DNA of 64,000 nt from Erythrobacter sp. 3-20A1M (GTDB taxonomy: Bacteria > Pseudomonadota > Alphaproteobacteria > Sphingomonadales > Sphingomonadaceae), in NCBI RefSeq assembly GCF_018636735.1, contig NZ_CP045200.1:2944001-3008000 (forward strand), in the 5' to 3' direction. The notes under the pieces were generated by a model that was not told the DNA's origin, did not search any database, and was given only the letters and a program-made list of their open reading frames with translations. A program made the translations under genes and the position numbers. Numbering within the stretch: the first letter of the stretch is position 1; each line of letters begins with the position of its first letter. Shown one piece after another: positions 56,930 through 64,000 of the stretch.

Positions 56930-58564
56930 ATGGCGCGGTATATTTTCATCACCGGCGGCGTGGTTTCCTCGCTCGGCAAAGGTCTCATGGCGGCATCGCT
57001 CGGCGCGTTGCTGCAGGCGCGCGGCTACAAGGTCCGCATCCGCAAGTTCGACCCCTATCTGAACGTCGATCCGGGCACCATGAGCCCCTATCAGCACGGC
57101 GAGGTCTACGTGACCGACGACGGGGCGGAGACCGATCTCGACCTCGGCCATTACGAGCGCTTCACCGGCGTATCCGCGCGGCAGAGCGACAATATCACCT
57201 CCGGCCGGGTTTATCAGGACATCATCGCGCGCGAGCGGCGCGGCGATTATCTCGGCGCAACGGTGCAGGTGATCCCGCACGTCACCGACGCTATCAAGGA
57301 ATTTGCGCTCGCTGATCAGGGCGACCACGATTTCATCCTGTGCGAAATCGGCGGCACGGTGGGCGACATCGAATCGCTGCCGTTCATGGAGGCGATACGC
57401 CAGCTGCGTAACGAGCTGGAGCCGATGCAGACGCTATCGGTCCACGTCACGCTGGTGCCCTATATTTCCGCCGCCGGCGAACTGAAGACCAAGCCGACGC
57501 AGCATTCGGTCCGCGAACTCGCCAGTCTCGGCATCAAGCCCGATATCCTGCTATGCCGGTGCGAGCACCCGCTCCCGGAAAGCGAGCGGCGCAAGATCGC
57601 GCAGTTCTGCAACGTCCGGGCGGAGGCGGTCATTCCCGCCCTCGACGCGCCTTCCATCTACTCGGTGCCGCTGCAATACCATCGCGAGGGGCTGGATGCA
57701 GAGGTGCTGCGCGGCTTCGGGATCACCGACGCGCGCGATCCCGACCTGTCGGCTTGGGAAGACGTCACCGACCGCTATTTCAACCCGGAAGGCGAGGTGA
57801 CGGTCGGTGTAGTCGGCAAGTATGTCGGCCTGCCCGATGCCTACAAGTCGCTGAACGAGGCGCTCGTTCATGGCGGGCTCGCCAATCGGACGAAGGTCAA
57901 TATCCGCTGGATCGATGCCGAGCTGTTCGAAGGCGACGACGAGGAACTCGCGGCCAAGCTCGAACCCTTGCACGCGATTCTGGTGCCCGGCGGGTTCGGC
58001 GAGCGGGGCAGCGAAGGAAAGATCGCCTCGGTTCGTTTCGCCCGGCAGCGCAAGGTGCCGTTCTTCGGCATCTGTCTGGGCATGCAGATGGCCTGTATCG
58101 AAGGCGTCCGGGATGCCGGATTGCCTACCGCTTCCTCGACCGAATTCGGCGCGACCGACGAGCCGGTGGTCGGCATCATCACCGAATGGATGAGCGAGGA
58201 TGGCCTGCAGACCCGCGAGGCGGGTGGCGACCTGGGCGGCACGATGCGGCTGGGAGCCTATGAGGCGAAGCTGGACGGGAACAGCCATGTCAGCGCCATC
58301 TATGGCGGTGCGCAGAGCATCTCCGAACGGCACCGGCACCGTTACGAAGTGAACGCCCATTATCGCGATGCATTGGAGAAGGGCGGGCTGGTGTTTTCGG
58401 GCATGTCGCCCGACGGACTGCTGCCCGAAATCGTGGAACGGCCCGACCACCCGTGGTTCGTGGGTGTGCAGTTCCACCCGGAGCTGAAATCGAAACCGTT
58501 CGATCCCCATCCGCTGTTCGCGGGATTTATCGCGGCCGCGCTGCGCCAGTCGCGTCTTGTCTGA
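56930..58564 (+). CDS. pyrG: CTP synthase
   Basis: 544-residue glutamine-dependent enzyme aminating UTP to CTP. The N-terminal synthase has the P-loop [38 protein letters not shown] and [18 protein letters not shown]. The C-terminal class I amidotransferase has the Cys in [16 protein letters not shown] and the His/Glu in [19 protein letters not shown]. The 88 bases before it show no recognised regulatory feature. It ends the tpiA-secG-pyrG group. Confidence 0.97.
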   Translation: MARYIFITGGVVSSLGKGLMAASLGALLQARGYKVRIRKFDPYLNVDPGTMSPYQHGEVYVTDDGAETDLDLGHYERFTGVSARQSDNITSGRVYQDIIARERRGDYLGATVQVIPHVTDAIKEFALADQGDHDFILCEIGGTVGDIESLPFMEAIRQLRNELEPMQTLSVHVTLVPYISAAGELKTKPTQHSVRELASLGIKPDILLCRCEHPLPESERRKIAQFCNVRAEAVIPALDAPSIYSVPLQYHREGLDAEVLRGFGITDARDPDLSAWEDVTDRYFNPEGEVTVGVVGKYVGLPDAYKSLNEALVHGGLANRTKVNIRWIDAELFEGDDEELAAKLEPLHAILVPGGFGERGSEGKIASVRFARQRKVPFFGICLGMQMACIEGVRDAGLPTASSTEFGATDEPVVGIITEWMSEDGLQTREAGGDLGGTMRLGAYEAKLDGNSHVSAIYGGAQSISERHRHRYEVNAHYRDALEKGGLVFSGMSPDGLLPEIVERPDHPWFVGVQFHPELKSKPFDPHPLFAGFIAAALRQSRLV

Positions 58565-58937
58565 ACAAGACCGCCCGCAACAATATTTCAGTTCTTGGAT
58601 ATGACTAGTTGAATTGAAAGAACTTTTGGGCGCAGTTGCCGAGTAAAGAGACGTTTCTGCACAAGGGGCCCTTTATCTTTTTGTCATTTCCGGTCATGAA
58701 AGACGCGAGCCCTTCGGGCCCGGGCGGCAATTTCGACTTAAAGGCTTGATCCGGGCAAGAATCGTCTTCTGCGACCCGGACGACTCTTGCCCGATCAGGG
58801 CGGCTTCGGTCGCGGGGCGGTTCTTTCGGGAGCCGCCCCAATTCCTCGAAATCTCTTACTGATCGAACAGTCAAACGCCCGCCCCGTCGTAACGGAGCGG
58901 GCGCATCGGTGACTTCATCGAAGCCAGGTAAGAAAGA
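58565..58937. other. 3'-to-3' intergenic region between pyrG and the small heat-shock gene
   Basis: About 370 bases without a convincing gene. Near its left end AGTTCTT (58590-58596) pairs with AAGAACT (58618-58624), followed by four T, a weak candidate for pyrG termination. Its right end holds the terminator of the small heat-shock gene, and a GC-rich stretch (AGCCCTTCGGGCCCGGGC) lies near 58709. The 89-codon frame at 58605-58874 on the minus strand has no family character and was not called. A small RNA is possible but unproven. Confidence 0.4.
58876..58903 (-). terminator. Probable intrinsic terminator of the small heat-shock gene
   Basis: The arms CGCCCGCCCCGT (58876-58887) and ACGGAGCGGGCG (58892-58903) form a 12-bp GC-rich stem with one mismatch and a 4-base loop. 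Reading the minus strand, the stem is followed by a short T run (TTTGAC) and lies about 35 bases after the hsp20 stop. The T run is short, so efficiency is uncertain. Confidence 0.55.
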
Positions 58938-59414
58938 TCAGGCGGCGTCGGCGTCGTTGTCGCGCGAGCCGTCAATGACGTCGAAAGGCTTCTGGCCGTT
59001 CACCGCGATCTTCTTCGGCTTCATCGCGTCGGGCACTTCGCGCACCAGATCGATAGTCAGGAGACCGTCGGCGAGGTCGGCGCTATCGACGCGCACGAAA
59101 TCGGCCAGTTCGAAACGGCGTTCAAACCCGCGATTGGCGATGCCGACATGCAGCATTTCGCCCTCGTTCTCTTCGTCGCGCTTGCGGCCCGCGACCACCA
59201 GCAGGTTCTGCTGCGCAGTGATGTCGATGTCGCCGGGACGAAAGCCCGCAAGGGCCAGCGTGATGCGATAATCGTCTTCGCTGCGCTTCTCGATGTTGAA
59301 CGGGGGATAGTTGTCGGAATTGCCGCCCTGGCGAACCTGGGTTTCGAGCAAGTCGAACAACCGGTCGAAACCAACGGTGTTGCGGCGGTAGGGGGTGAAA
59401 TCGATACGTGCCAT
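58938..59414 (-). CDS. Small heat-shock protein, Hsp20/IbpA family
   Basis: 158-residue ATP-independent chaperone. N-terminal region has TVGFDRLFDLLE. The alpha-crystallin domain (about 37-125) runs from YPPFNIEKRSEDDYRITLAL through PGDIDITAQQNLLVVAGRKRD, with the terminal strand ADLADGLLTIDLVREVP. The C-terminal IxI-type motif is replaced by PKKIAVNGQ. The start at 59414 (MARIDFTPYRR) matches the family. It has a good SD, a candidate RpoH promoter and a structured 5' leader, so heat control is likely. Confidence 0.9.
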   Translation of the reverse strand: MARIDFTPYRRNTVGFDRLFDLLETQVRQGGNSDNYPPFNIEKRSEDDYRITLALAGFRPGDIDITAQQNLLVVAGRKRDEENEGEMLHVGIANRGFERRFELADFVRVDSADLADGLLTIDLVREVPDAMKPKKIAVNGQKPFDVIDGSRDNDADAA

Positions 59415-59522
59415 GTCTAAATCCTCCAAAAGAGCGATCGTCTAATGGGCGGGCCCGGAACGTCCGGCACCTGCCCGGCATTGATGGAAACACAGCCCGG
59501 TACGGCACTGGTTCCCGGGCTG
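59415..59522 (-). promoter_or_regulatory. Candidate ROSE-like RNA thermometer in the hsp20 leader
   Basis: The roughly 100-base leader of the Hsp20 gene can form several stems. A perfect 8-bp stem pairs 59493-59500 with 59515-59522 (CAGCCCGG / CCGGGCTG). A second GC-rich hairpin lies in CCGGACGTTCCGG. The last one masks the SD: CGCTCTTTTGGAGGATTT, closely resembling the UUGCUCCUUGGAGGAU hairpin of rhizobial ROSE elements. The SD itself (GGAGG) is at 59423-59427. This is known for small heat-shock genes in alphaproteobacteria, but here it is inferred from pattern only. Confidence 0.5.
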
Positions 59523-59524
59523 AA

Positions 59525-59552
59525 ATTAGGAAGCGCGACAGCACCGTTCAAG
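59525..59552 (-). promoter_or_regulatory. Candidate RpoH (sigma-32) promoter of hsp20
   Basis: On the minus strand CTTGAA (59547-59552) is followed after 16 bases by CCTAAT (59525-59530). This approximates the alphaproteobacterial RpoH consensus CTTG...CYTATNT, with one mismatch at the -10. It would start transcription near 59518, just before the leader stem loops. It overlaps the region upstream of grxC on the other strand. Confidence 0.45.
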
Positions 59553-59581
59553 ACTCGCGCAACACCAAGGAGAATACCCTT

Positions 59582-59845
59582 ATGTCCACCCCCAAGGTCG
59601 ATATCTATACCAAGTTCGGTTGCGGGTTCTGTTCGCGCGCCAAGCGCTTGCTGGATCAGAAGGGCGTCGAATACGAAGAGTTCGACATCACCATGGGCGG
59701 GCCGAAGCGCGACGAGATGCGCGAGCGCGCGCCGAACGCCTCGACCGTGCCGCAAATCTTCATCGGCGATACGCATGTCGGCGGGTCCGACGATCTCGCC
59801 GCACTGGAAAGCGCCGGGAAGCTCGACGCAATGCTCGCGGGCTGA
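59582..59845 (+). CDS. grxC: Glutaredoxin 3
   Basis: 87-residue dithiol glutaredoxin. The active site is CGFC in TKFGCGFCSRAKRLLDQKG; the usual form is CPYC. The glutathione-binding TVPQIFIGDTHVGGSDDL is present. The ATG at 59582 gives MSTPKVDIYTK. It is followed without a gap by the nitrilase-family gene (59846), so the two are cotranscribed and probably linked through glutathione metabolism. Confidence 0.93.
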   Translation: MSTPKVDIYTKFGCGFCSRAKRLLDQKGVEYEEFDITMGGPKRDEMRERAPNASTVPQIFIGDTHVGGSDDLAALESAGKLDAMLAG

Positions 59846-60676
59846 ATGGCCCGCATCGCGCTATGGCAGGCGACATCCGGTATAGATCCTGATGCCAACG
59901 CCCAAGACCTGACCGAACGTGCGGCGCAGGCAGCGGACGACGGAGCCGCTATGCTCTTCACGCCCGAAATGACCGGGATGCTGGATCGTGACCGAAAGCG
60001 TGCCGCCTCCTCCATCCGATCGGAAGATGACGATCCCACGCTGGCCTCCGCGCGCGAGACCGCCGCGCGACATGGACTCTGGATCGCGCTGGGCTCGGTC
60101 GCTCTCGATACGGGGGAAGGGCGCTGGGTCAATCGGTCCTTCGTCCTAGACCCGGCGGGTGAAATAGGCGCCCGCTACGACAAGCTGCATATGTTCGACG
60201 TCGACCTCGCGGATGGCGAAAGCTGGCGCGAGTCGAACGCGTACAGGCCGGGCGATACCGTGGTGACTGTGCCGCAGACGCCGATCGGGCGCCTCGGCCT
60301 TGCTATCTGCTACGACATTCGCTTTCCAGCGCTGTTCGACGCCCTGGGCTCCGCGCGATGCGACGTCATCGCCATTCCCGCAGCCTTTACCGTCCCGACA
60401 GGGAAGGCGCATTGGCATATCCTGCAACAGGCTCGGGCGATCGAGGCGAGCGCCTATGTGGTCGCCGCCGCGCAGGTCGGCGAGCATGCCGACGGTCGCC
60501 GGACCTATGGCCATAGTCTGGTGATCGATCCGTGGGGCGAGGTTCTGCTCGACATGGGCGGCGAAGAACCCGGGCTGGGGTTTGCCGAAATCGATCCGGC
60601 GCGCATCGATCACGTGCGGGCGCAGGTCCCGAGCCTTGCCAACCGGCGCGATCTCTCTACAGCCGCGCGACCATGA
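59846..60676 (+). CDS. Carbon-nitrogen hydrolase of the nitrilase superfamily (Nit-type amidase)
   Basis: 276 residues with the Glu-Lys-Cys triad: FTPEMTGMLDR (Glu), ARYDKLHMFDV (Lys) and LAICYDIRFPALFDALG (Cys). The pattern, particularly KLHMFDVD and the ICYDIRFP nucleophile site, matches the NitFhit/Nit1 group that hydrolyses deaminated glutathione. The location next to grxC fits glutathione metabolism, but the substrate is inferred. It starts immediately after the grxC stop and overlaps the next gene by four bases. Confidence 0.88.
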   Translation: MARIALWQATSGIDPDANAQDLTERAAQAADDGAAMLFTPEMTGMLDRDRKRAASSIRSEDDDPTLASARETAARHGLWIALGSVALDTGEGRWVNRSFVLDPAGEIGARYDKLHMFDVDLADGESWRESNAYRPGDTVVTVPQTPIGRLGLAICYDIRFPALFDALGSARCDVIAIPAAFTVPTGKAHWHILQQARAIEASAYVVAAAQVGEHADGRRTYGHSLVIDPWGEVLLDMGGEEPGLGFAEIDPARIDHVRAQVPSLANRRDLSTAARP

Positions 60677-61152
60677 TCGTATTCGACCTTATTTGCGACG
60701 GTTCTCACCGGTTCGAGGGATGGTTCGCCTCGACATCGCAATACGAGGATCAGCTGGAGCGCGGTCTGGTCACCTGCCCGGAATGCGACAGCGCTGCGGT
60801 GCGCAAGGCACCGATGGCCCCCGCGATACCGGCCAAGGCAAACCGGCAGGACCCGGCACCGCGCGACCCTGCATCCGGTAGCTCCGAAACGGTCATGAGC
60901 AACCGGGCGATACCACCTGCGGTGGAGAAGGCGATGCGCGCCCTAGCGGCCGCCCAGGCCAAGGCATTGTCGCAAAGCAAATGGGTCGGAACGTCGTTCG
61001 CGGAGGAGAGCCGGGCCATGCATTACGGCGAGAAGGACCTTGCCACGATCCACGGCAAGGCGACCTTGCAGGAAGCGAAGGAGTTGCTCGACGAGGGCAT
61101 CTCGGTCGCGCCGTTGCCGTTTCCCGTGGCAGAGCCCGACGAGTTGAACTGA
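60673..61152 (+). CDS. DUF1178 family protein
   Basis: 159-residue protein of unknown function. The N-terminus MIVFDLICDGSHRFEGWFAS and the CPECDS motif (GLVTCPECDSAAVRKAPMAP) match DUF1178 and suggest a zinc ribbon-like fold with the earlier Cys. The C-terminal part (VGTSFAEESRAMHYGEKD) is also characteristic. Translation is coupled to the nitrilase-family gene (ATGA overlap). Confidence 0.9.
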   Translation: MIVFDLICDGSHRFEGWFASTSQYEDQLERGLVTCPECDSAAVRKAPMAPAIPAKANRQDPAPRDPASGSSETVMSNRAIPPAVEKAMRALAAAQAKALSQSKWVGTSFAEESRAMHYGEKDLATIHGKATLQEAKELLDEGISVAPLPFPVAEPDELN

Positions 61153-61202
61153 TATCAGCGCCGTTGCCTCGCGCGCCGCTCCTCTCTAAACCGCGCGACG
61201 GG

Positions 61203-61279
61203 GCGCCCGTAGCTCAGTCGGATAGAGCATCAGATTCCTAATCTGGGGGCCACAGGTTCGAATCCTGTCGGGCGCACCA
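61203..61279 (+). tRNA. tRNA-Arg (anticodon CCT)
   Basis: Complete cloverleaf: the acceptor GCGCCCG pairs with CGGGCGC. The D arm is GCTC...GAGC, the anticodon loop TTCCTAA gives CCT, the T arm ACAGG-TTCGAAT-CCTGT is perfect, and CCA is encoded. It reads AGG codons. It lies 51 bases after the DUF1178 gene. Confidence 0.97.
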
Positions 61280-61391
61280 TTTCCGTTCGGTTTTGGGGTC
61301 GCGGTGCGACGAAGCGCCAGCGCAAGTTGGCGAAGATCGAGCAGGATAAGGAACTGCCGAAGATCAACCGCGAAGCGCAGGTTGCTGGCCG

Positions 61392-62075
61392 CTATCCAAC
61401 CGCGAGGCGATAGCCGACGCCGGGCTCGTTCACGATCAGCCTTGGATTGGAGGGATCGACTTCCATCTTGCGGCGCAGCGCGCGGATCGCGACGCGCAGA
61501 TAATCGAGATCCTGACGGTGGGCAGGGCCCCACACGGTTTCGAGCAGCGTTTCGTGCGTGATTACCCGGCCCGGTCGATCGGCGAGCGCCCACAGAAGGT
61601 TGAATTCGCGCGGCGTGAGATCGATCTGGCGGTCGCCCATCGTCACGCGGTGGCGATCCCGATCGATCCGTCCGCCCGAAAACTCGCGCGCCGATGCGTC
61701 GGCGAGGGGGCCTGCCTTGCGCCGCAAGGCCGAGCGGATTCGTGCGAGCAGTTCCTCGCTATCGAACGGTTTGGTCACGAAGTCGTCGGCGCCCAGATCC
61801 AGGGCCGCGACTTTTTCCTGCGTCGCATCGCGCGCGGTGAGGACCACTACCGCCAGTCCGTAACCGGCAAGCTGCGGCACGATTTCCAGCCCGTCGCGGT
61901 CGGGCAGGCCGAGGTCTAGCAGGGCGACCAATGGCGCCGGCTGCGCAGCGGCAAGGCGCAACGCCTCGCCCGCCGTTCCCGCCTCTAGATGGCTGATGCC
62001 ACTCCGGTCGAGGGCGCCCGTCAACAGCCGTCGGATGGCGGGCTCGTCGTCGACGATCAAGACATCGCTACGCAT
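61392..62075 (-). CDS. kdpE: KDP operon transcriptional regulator KdpE
   Basis: OmpR/PhoB-type response regulator of 227 residues that activates the high-affinity potassium ATPase genes. Receiver domain: DVLIVDDEPAIRRLL, phospho-acceptor Asp54 in LLDLGLPDRDG, VVLTARDATQEK and the Lys in VTKPFDSEELLARI. The winged-helix domain includes LTPREFNLLWALADRPGRVI and LDYLRVAIRALRRKME, and ends in GVGYRLAVG. It overlaps kdpD by 8 bases and is distal to it. The target kdpABC genes are expected beyond the right edge. Confidence 0.93.
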   Translation of the reverse strand: MRSDVLIVDDEPAIRRLLTGALDRSGISHLEAGTAGEALRLAAAQPAPLVALLDLGLPDRDGLEIVPQLAGYGLAVVVLTARDATQEKVAALDLGADDFVTKPFDSEELLARIRSALRRKAGPLADASAREFSGGRIDRDRHRVTMGDRQIDLTPREFNLLWALADRPGRVITHETLLETVWGPAHRQDLDYLRVAIRALRRKMEVDPSNPRLIVNEPGVGYRLAVG

Positions 62076-64000
62076 CGGCCGCGGCCCCTCTCTTGGCGTT
62101 AAGCGGCAGGCTGACGGCGAATATCGCGCCGCCCCCTTCGCGGTTATGCGCCGCGATAGTGCCGCCAACGGCCTCGGCGAAGTTCTTCGCGATCCACAGG
62201 CCCAGGCCGGATCCGCCCGCCCGGTCGCTGCCTTCCAGCCGGTGGAAGCGCTCGAACAAGTCCGCGTGCTCGGCCGGGAGCCCGGGCCCGCGGTCGAGCA
62301 CGCGGCACGTCGCTTCTCCTTCCTCGCAGGAGAGTTCCACCGTAACCGTGCTGTCCGACGGCGAGAATTTGAGCGCGTTGTCGAGCAGGTTGATCAGCAC
62401 GTGGCGCAGGAGGAGTGGATCGCTGCGGATCAACGGACAATCCGTATCGACAGCGGTCCGGACCCGCGCGTCGGCGCGATCCTGGCGCAGGTCGCGCAGC
62501 ACTGCCGTCACGATATCGGTAAGATCGACGCTCTCCCAGCTGGGTTCGATCGTCCCATGTTCGATCCGCGACGCTTCCAGCAGATCGTTGAGGAACCGCT
62601 GGAGCCTGCGCGATTCGGTGCGCGCGATTCGCACTTCCTCGGCGAAGCTGCCTTCCGCCGGGATGGCTTCGGTCGCGGCGATGACCGCGGTCAGGGGGGT
62701 ACGCAGGTCGTGGGCGATGCTGCCGAGCAACGCTCCGCGAAGCCGGTCACGCTCGCGCAGCGTGTCGACCTGGCGCGCTTGCGCTTCCAGTACGAGCCGT
62801 TCGTGCGCGAGCGCGGTCTGGTCCACCAGCGAGGCGAGCAAGGTCGCGTCGTCGGGTCGGATGACCCGGCTTTCGAGGGGGCGTGCGATACCGAGAGCGC
62901 CCATGATGCCCAGCGACGTCTTCAGCGGATGGAATTGCCAGTCGGACGCGTTGAGCGTGCCGGTATCGCGCCCCGCCGGCTCGCCCTTTTCCAGCGCCCA
63001 ATGCGCTGCCGCTTCCTCTACCATGTCGAGCGAGGGGTATTTCGCATTGCCGCGCACGAGCACTTGTCCGTCTTCCACGGTTACGACGATCGCCTCGACA
63101 TCGAGCAGGCCGGAAATCTCATCGCATGCCGTCTGCGCGGTTTCTTCCTTGGTGGAAAGGTAGCCCATCAGGCCGGCGAACCGCGCGAGCGCGGCATTCA
63201 GACGCGCGACGCCGGCATTGGTTTCCGCCTGGCGTCGTATACGCCCCGCCAGCGCACCGATGACCGCTGCAACCAATCCCAGCACCGCGAAGGTGATGAT
63301 ATCCTCCGTGCCGTAGATATCGAGCGTGTGATAGGGTTCGGTGAAGAAGAAGTTGTAGGCGAGGGCGGCCCAAACGGCAGCCCACAGCGCCCCGCTCATG
63401 CGTAGTTGCGTCGCCGCAAGGATCACGGGAACGAGCAGGACGAGATCGATCGCTCCCGCCGAAACCTGCCTGGGAAGGAACTGGAGAAGCCCTACCGTCG
63501 CCGCGACGAGGCCCAGCGCAATCAGCGGATCGCGATAGGGGTGGGCGTCGCGAACCCGATGGGGGCGTTCGTCGGCCTCATCCAGAGGCACGACATGCAC
63601 GGCCACGCCATGGGAGCGCCGGATCATGTCCTGTGCGATGGAGCCGTGACGCCATTCGAACCAGCGGCCGCGCCGGCTCTTTCCGATCACGATCTGGCTC
63701 GCCCGCAATTCCTTCGCGTGATCGATCAGCGCCTGGCCGATGTCTGTTGCGGCGACAGTCATCAACGATGCGCCGAGCGAGGAGGCGAGGGCGAGATTGT
63801 CCGCCAGTTGTTCGCGCTGGCTGCCGCGCACGGCGCGCGCACTGCCGCTTTCGACCACGACTGCCGTCCATGGGGCATGGAACATGTCGGCGATCCGCTT
63901 CGCCTGCCGCACGACACGCGCGCCACCCCTGCCCGGACTGACGGCGACCATCACCCGATCGCCGGCAACATCGCTGTCGCGTTCGCCGCTCATCTCCAGC
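62068..64000 (-). CDS. kdpD: Osmosensitive K+ channel sensor histidine kinase KdpD (N-terminus beyond window)
   Basis: The first 641 residues visible after the window edge belong to the KdpD kinase. The usual N-terminal KdpD sensor domain (about 200 residues) is not in the window, so the Met at 63993 is probably internal. The order is a Usp domain (VMVAVSPGRGGARVVRQAKR ... IVIGKSRRGRWFEW), four membrane spans (about 155-250), a GAF domain, then HisKA (SIAHDLRTPLTAVIAATEAI) and HATPase_c (NLLDNALKFS, DRGPGLPAE, GGSGLGLWIAKNFAEAVGG). It senses low K+ or osmotic conditions and phosphorylates KdpE. Partial. Confidence 0.92.
   Translation of the reverse strand, partial: LEMSGERDSDVAGDRVMVAVSPGRGGARVVRQAKRIADMFHAPWTAVVVESGSARAVRGSQREQLADNLALASSLGASLMTVAATDIGQALIDHAKELRASQIVIGKSRRGRWFEWRHGSIAQDMIRRSHGVAVHVVPLDEADERPHRVRDAHPYRDPLIALGLVAATVGLLQFLPRQVSAGAIDLVLLVPVILAATQLRMSGALWAAVWAALAYNFFFTEPYHTLDIYGTEDIITFAVLGLVAAVIGALAGRIRRQAETNAGVARLNAALARFAGLMGYLSTKEETAQTACDEISGLLDVEAIVVTVEDGQVLVRGNAKYPSLDMVEEAAAHWALEKGEPAGRDTGTLNASDWQFHPLKTSLGIMGALGIARPLESRVIRPDDATLLASLVDQTALAHERLVLEAQARQVDTLRERDRLRGALLGSIAHDLRTPLTAVIAATEAIPAEGSFAEEVRIARTESRRLQRFLNDLLEASRIEHGTIEPSWESVDLTDIVTAVLRDLRQDRADARVRTAVDTDCPLIRSDPLLLRHVLINLLDNALKFSPSDSTVTVELSCEEGEATCRVLDRGPGLPAEHADLFERFHRLEGSDRAGGSGLGLWIAKNFAEAVGGTIAAHNREGGGAIFAVSLPLNAKRGAAADA

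Noticed and set aside
58605-58874. 89-codon minus-strand frame in the pyrG-hsp20 gap
   Set aside because: Composition is not protein-like, there is no convincing SD, and it overlaps structured noncoding sequence.
1-64000. CRISPR array, insertion sequence, prophage or integron
   Set aside because: No regularly spaced direct repeats, transposase, integrase or phage gene is seen; compositional shift is not obvious.

Overview
The window is a GC-rich, gene-dense chromosomal segment of an alphaproteobacterium. It is most likely from the order Sphingomonadales and close to the Erythrobacteraceae. The support is the nuo-birA-coaX-rnj-DUF1467 gene order, the alphaproteobacterial GTTC-N7-GTTC SOS box before lexA, encoded-CCA tRNAs, a DUF1178/nitrilase/glutaredoxin string, and one copy of the short interspersed repeat typical of sphingomonads between nuoJ and nuoK. 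No insertion sequence, prophage or CRISPR array is visible. This is core genome with some unusual accessory insertions.

Layout. 1-3.7 kb: phosphate uptake and sensing on the minus strand (pstA, cut by the window edge, then pstC and phoR). 3.8-4.0 kb: two tandem tRNA-Glu genes (CTC and TTC anticodons). 4.0-5.8 kb: recJ, broken by a single-base frameshift near a G run. 5.9-14.5 kb: mixed single genes (flavodoxin-like protein, an unknown, a lipoprotein-type methyltransferase, a nitronate monooxygenase-like protein with a cysteine cluster, a 2-hydroxyacid dehydrogenase, two small lipoproteins, a thiolase and a coniferyl-aldehyde-type dehydrogenase). 14.6-33.7 kb: a complete complex I operon (nuoA-N) that runs on into birA, coaX, rnj and a DUF1467 gene. 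Four small non-Nuo reading frames are embedded with 1-4 base overlaps: a 71-aa membrane protein, a 186-aa lipoprotein, and 52-aa and 47-aa membrane peptides.

33.7-39.9 kb: a long two-TM coiled-coil protein on the minus strand, then a plus-strand cluster with an Hpt-like protein whose histidine is replaced by Gln, a nucleotidyltransferase-like protein overlapping a membrane protein, an unknown, and a histidine-kinase-like protein whose H-box histidine is Pro. This is the least ordinary part of the window. 39.9-47.6 kb: gltA and gltX (minus), comEC (plus), then lexA with its SOS box, moeA, moaC and a small membrane protein (minus). 47.7-55.4 kb: a minus-strand ppiD-trpE-[phosphodiester glycosidase lipoprotein]-pip-trpG-trpD-trpC transcription unit. 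55.6-58.6 kb: tpiA, secG, pyrG. 58.9-61.3 kb: a small heat-shock protein with a candidate RpoH promoter and ROSE-like RNA thermometer, then grxC, a nitrilase-family amidase, a DUF1178 protein and tRNA-Arg(CCT). 61.4-64 kb: kdpE and kdpD (minus), with kdpD running off the right edge.

Functionally the window combines respiration (complex I, citrate synthase), cofactor synthesis (biotin-protein ligase, pantothenate kinase, molybdenum cofactor), tryptophan synthesis, ion sensing (Pho, Kdp), DNA repair and uptake, and protein quality control (PpiD, Hsp20, SecG). The strongest novelty candidates are the histidine-less signalling cluster, the small proteins inside nuo, the Hsp20 leader RNA, and the cysteine cluster in the flavin oxidoreductase.
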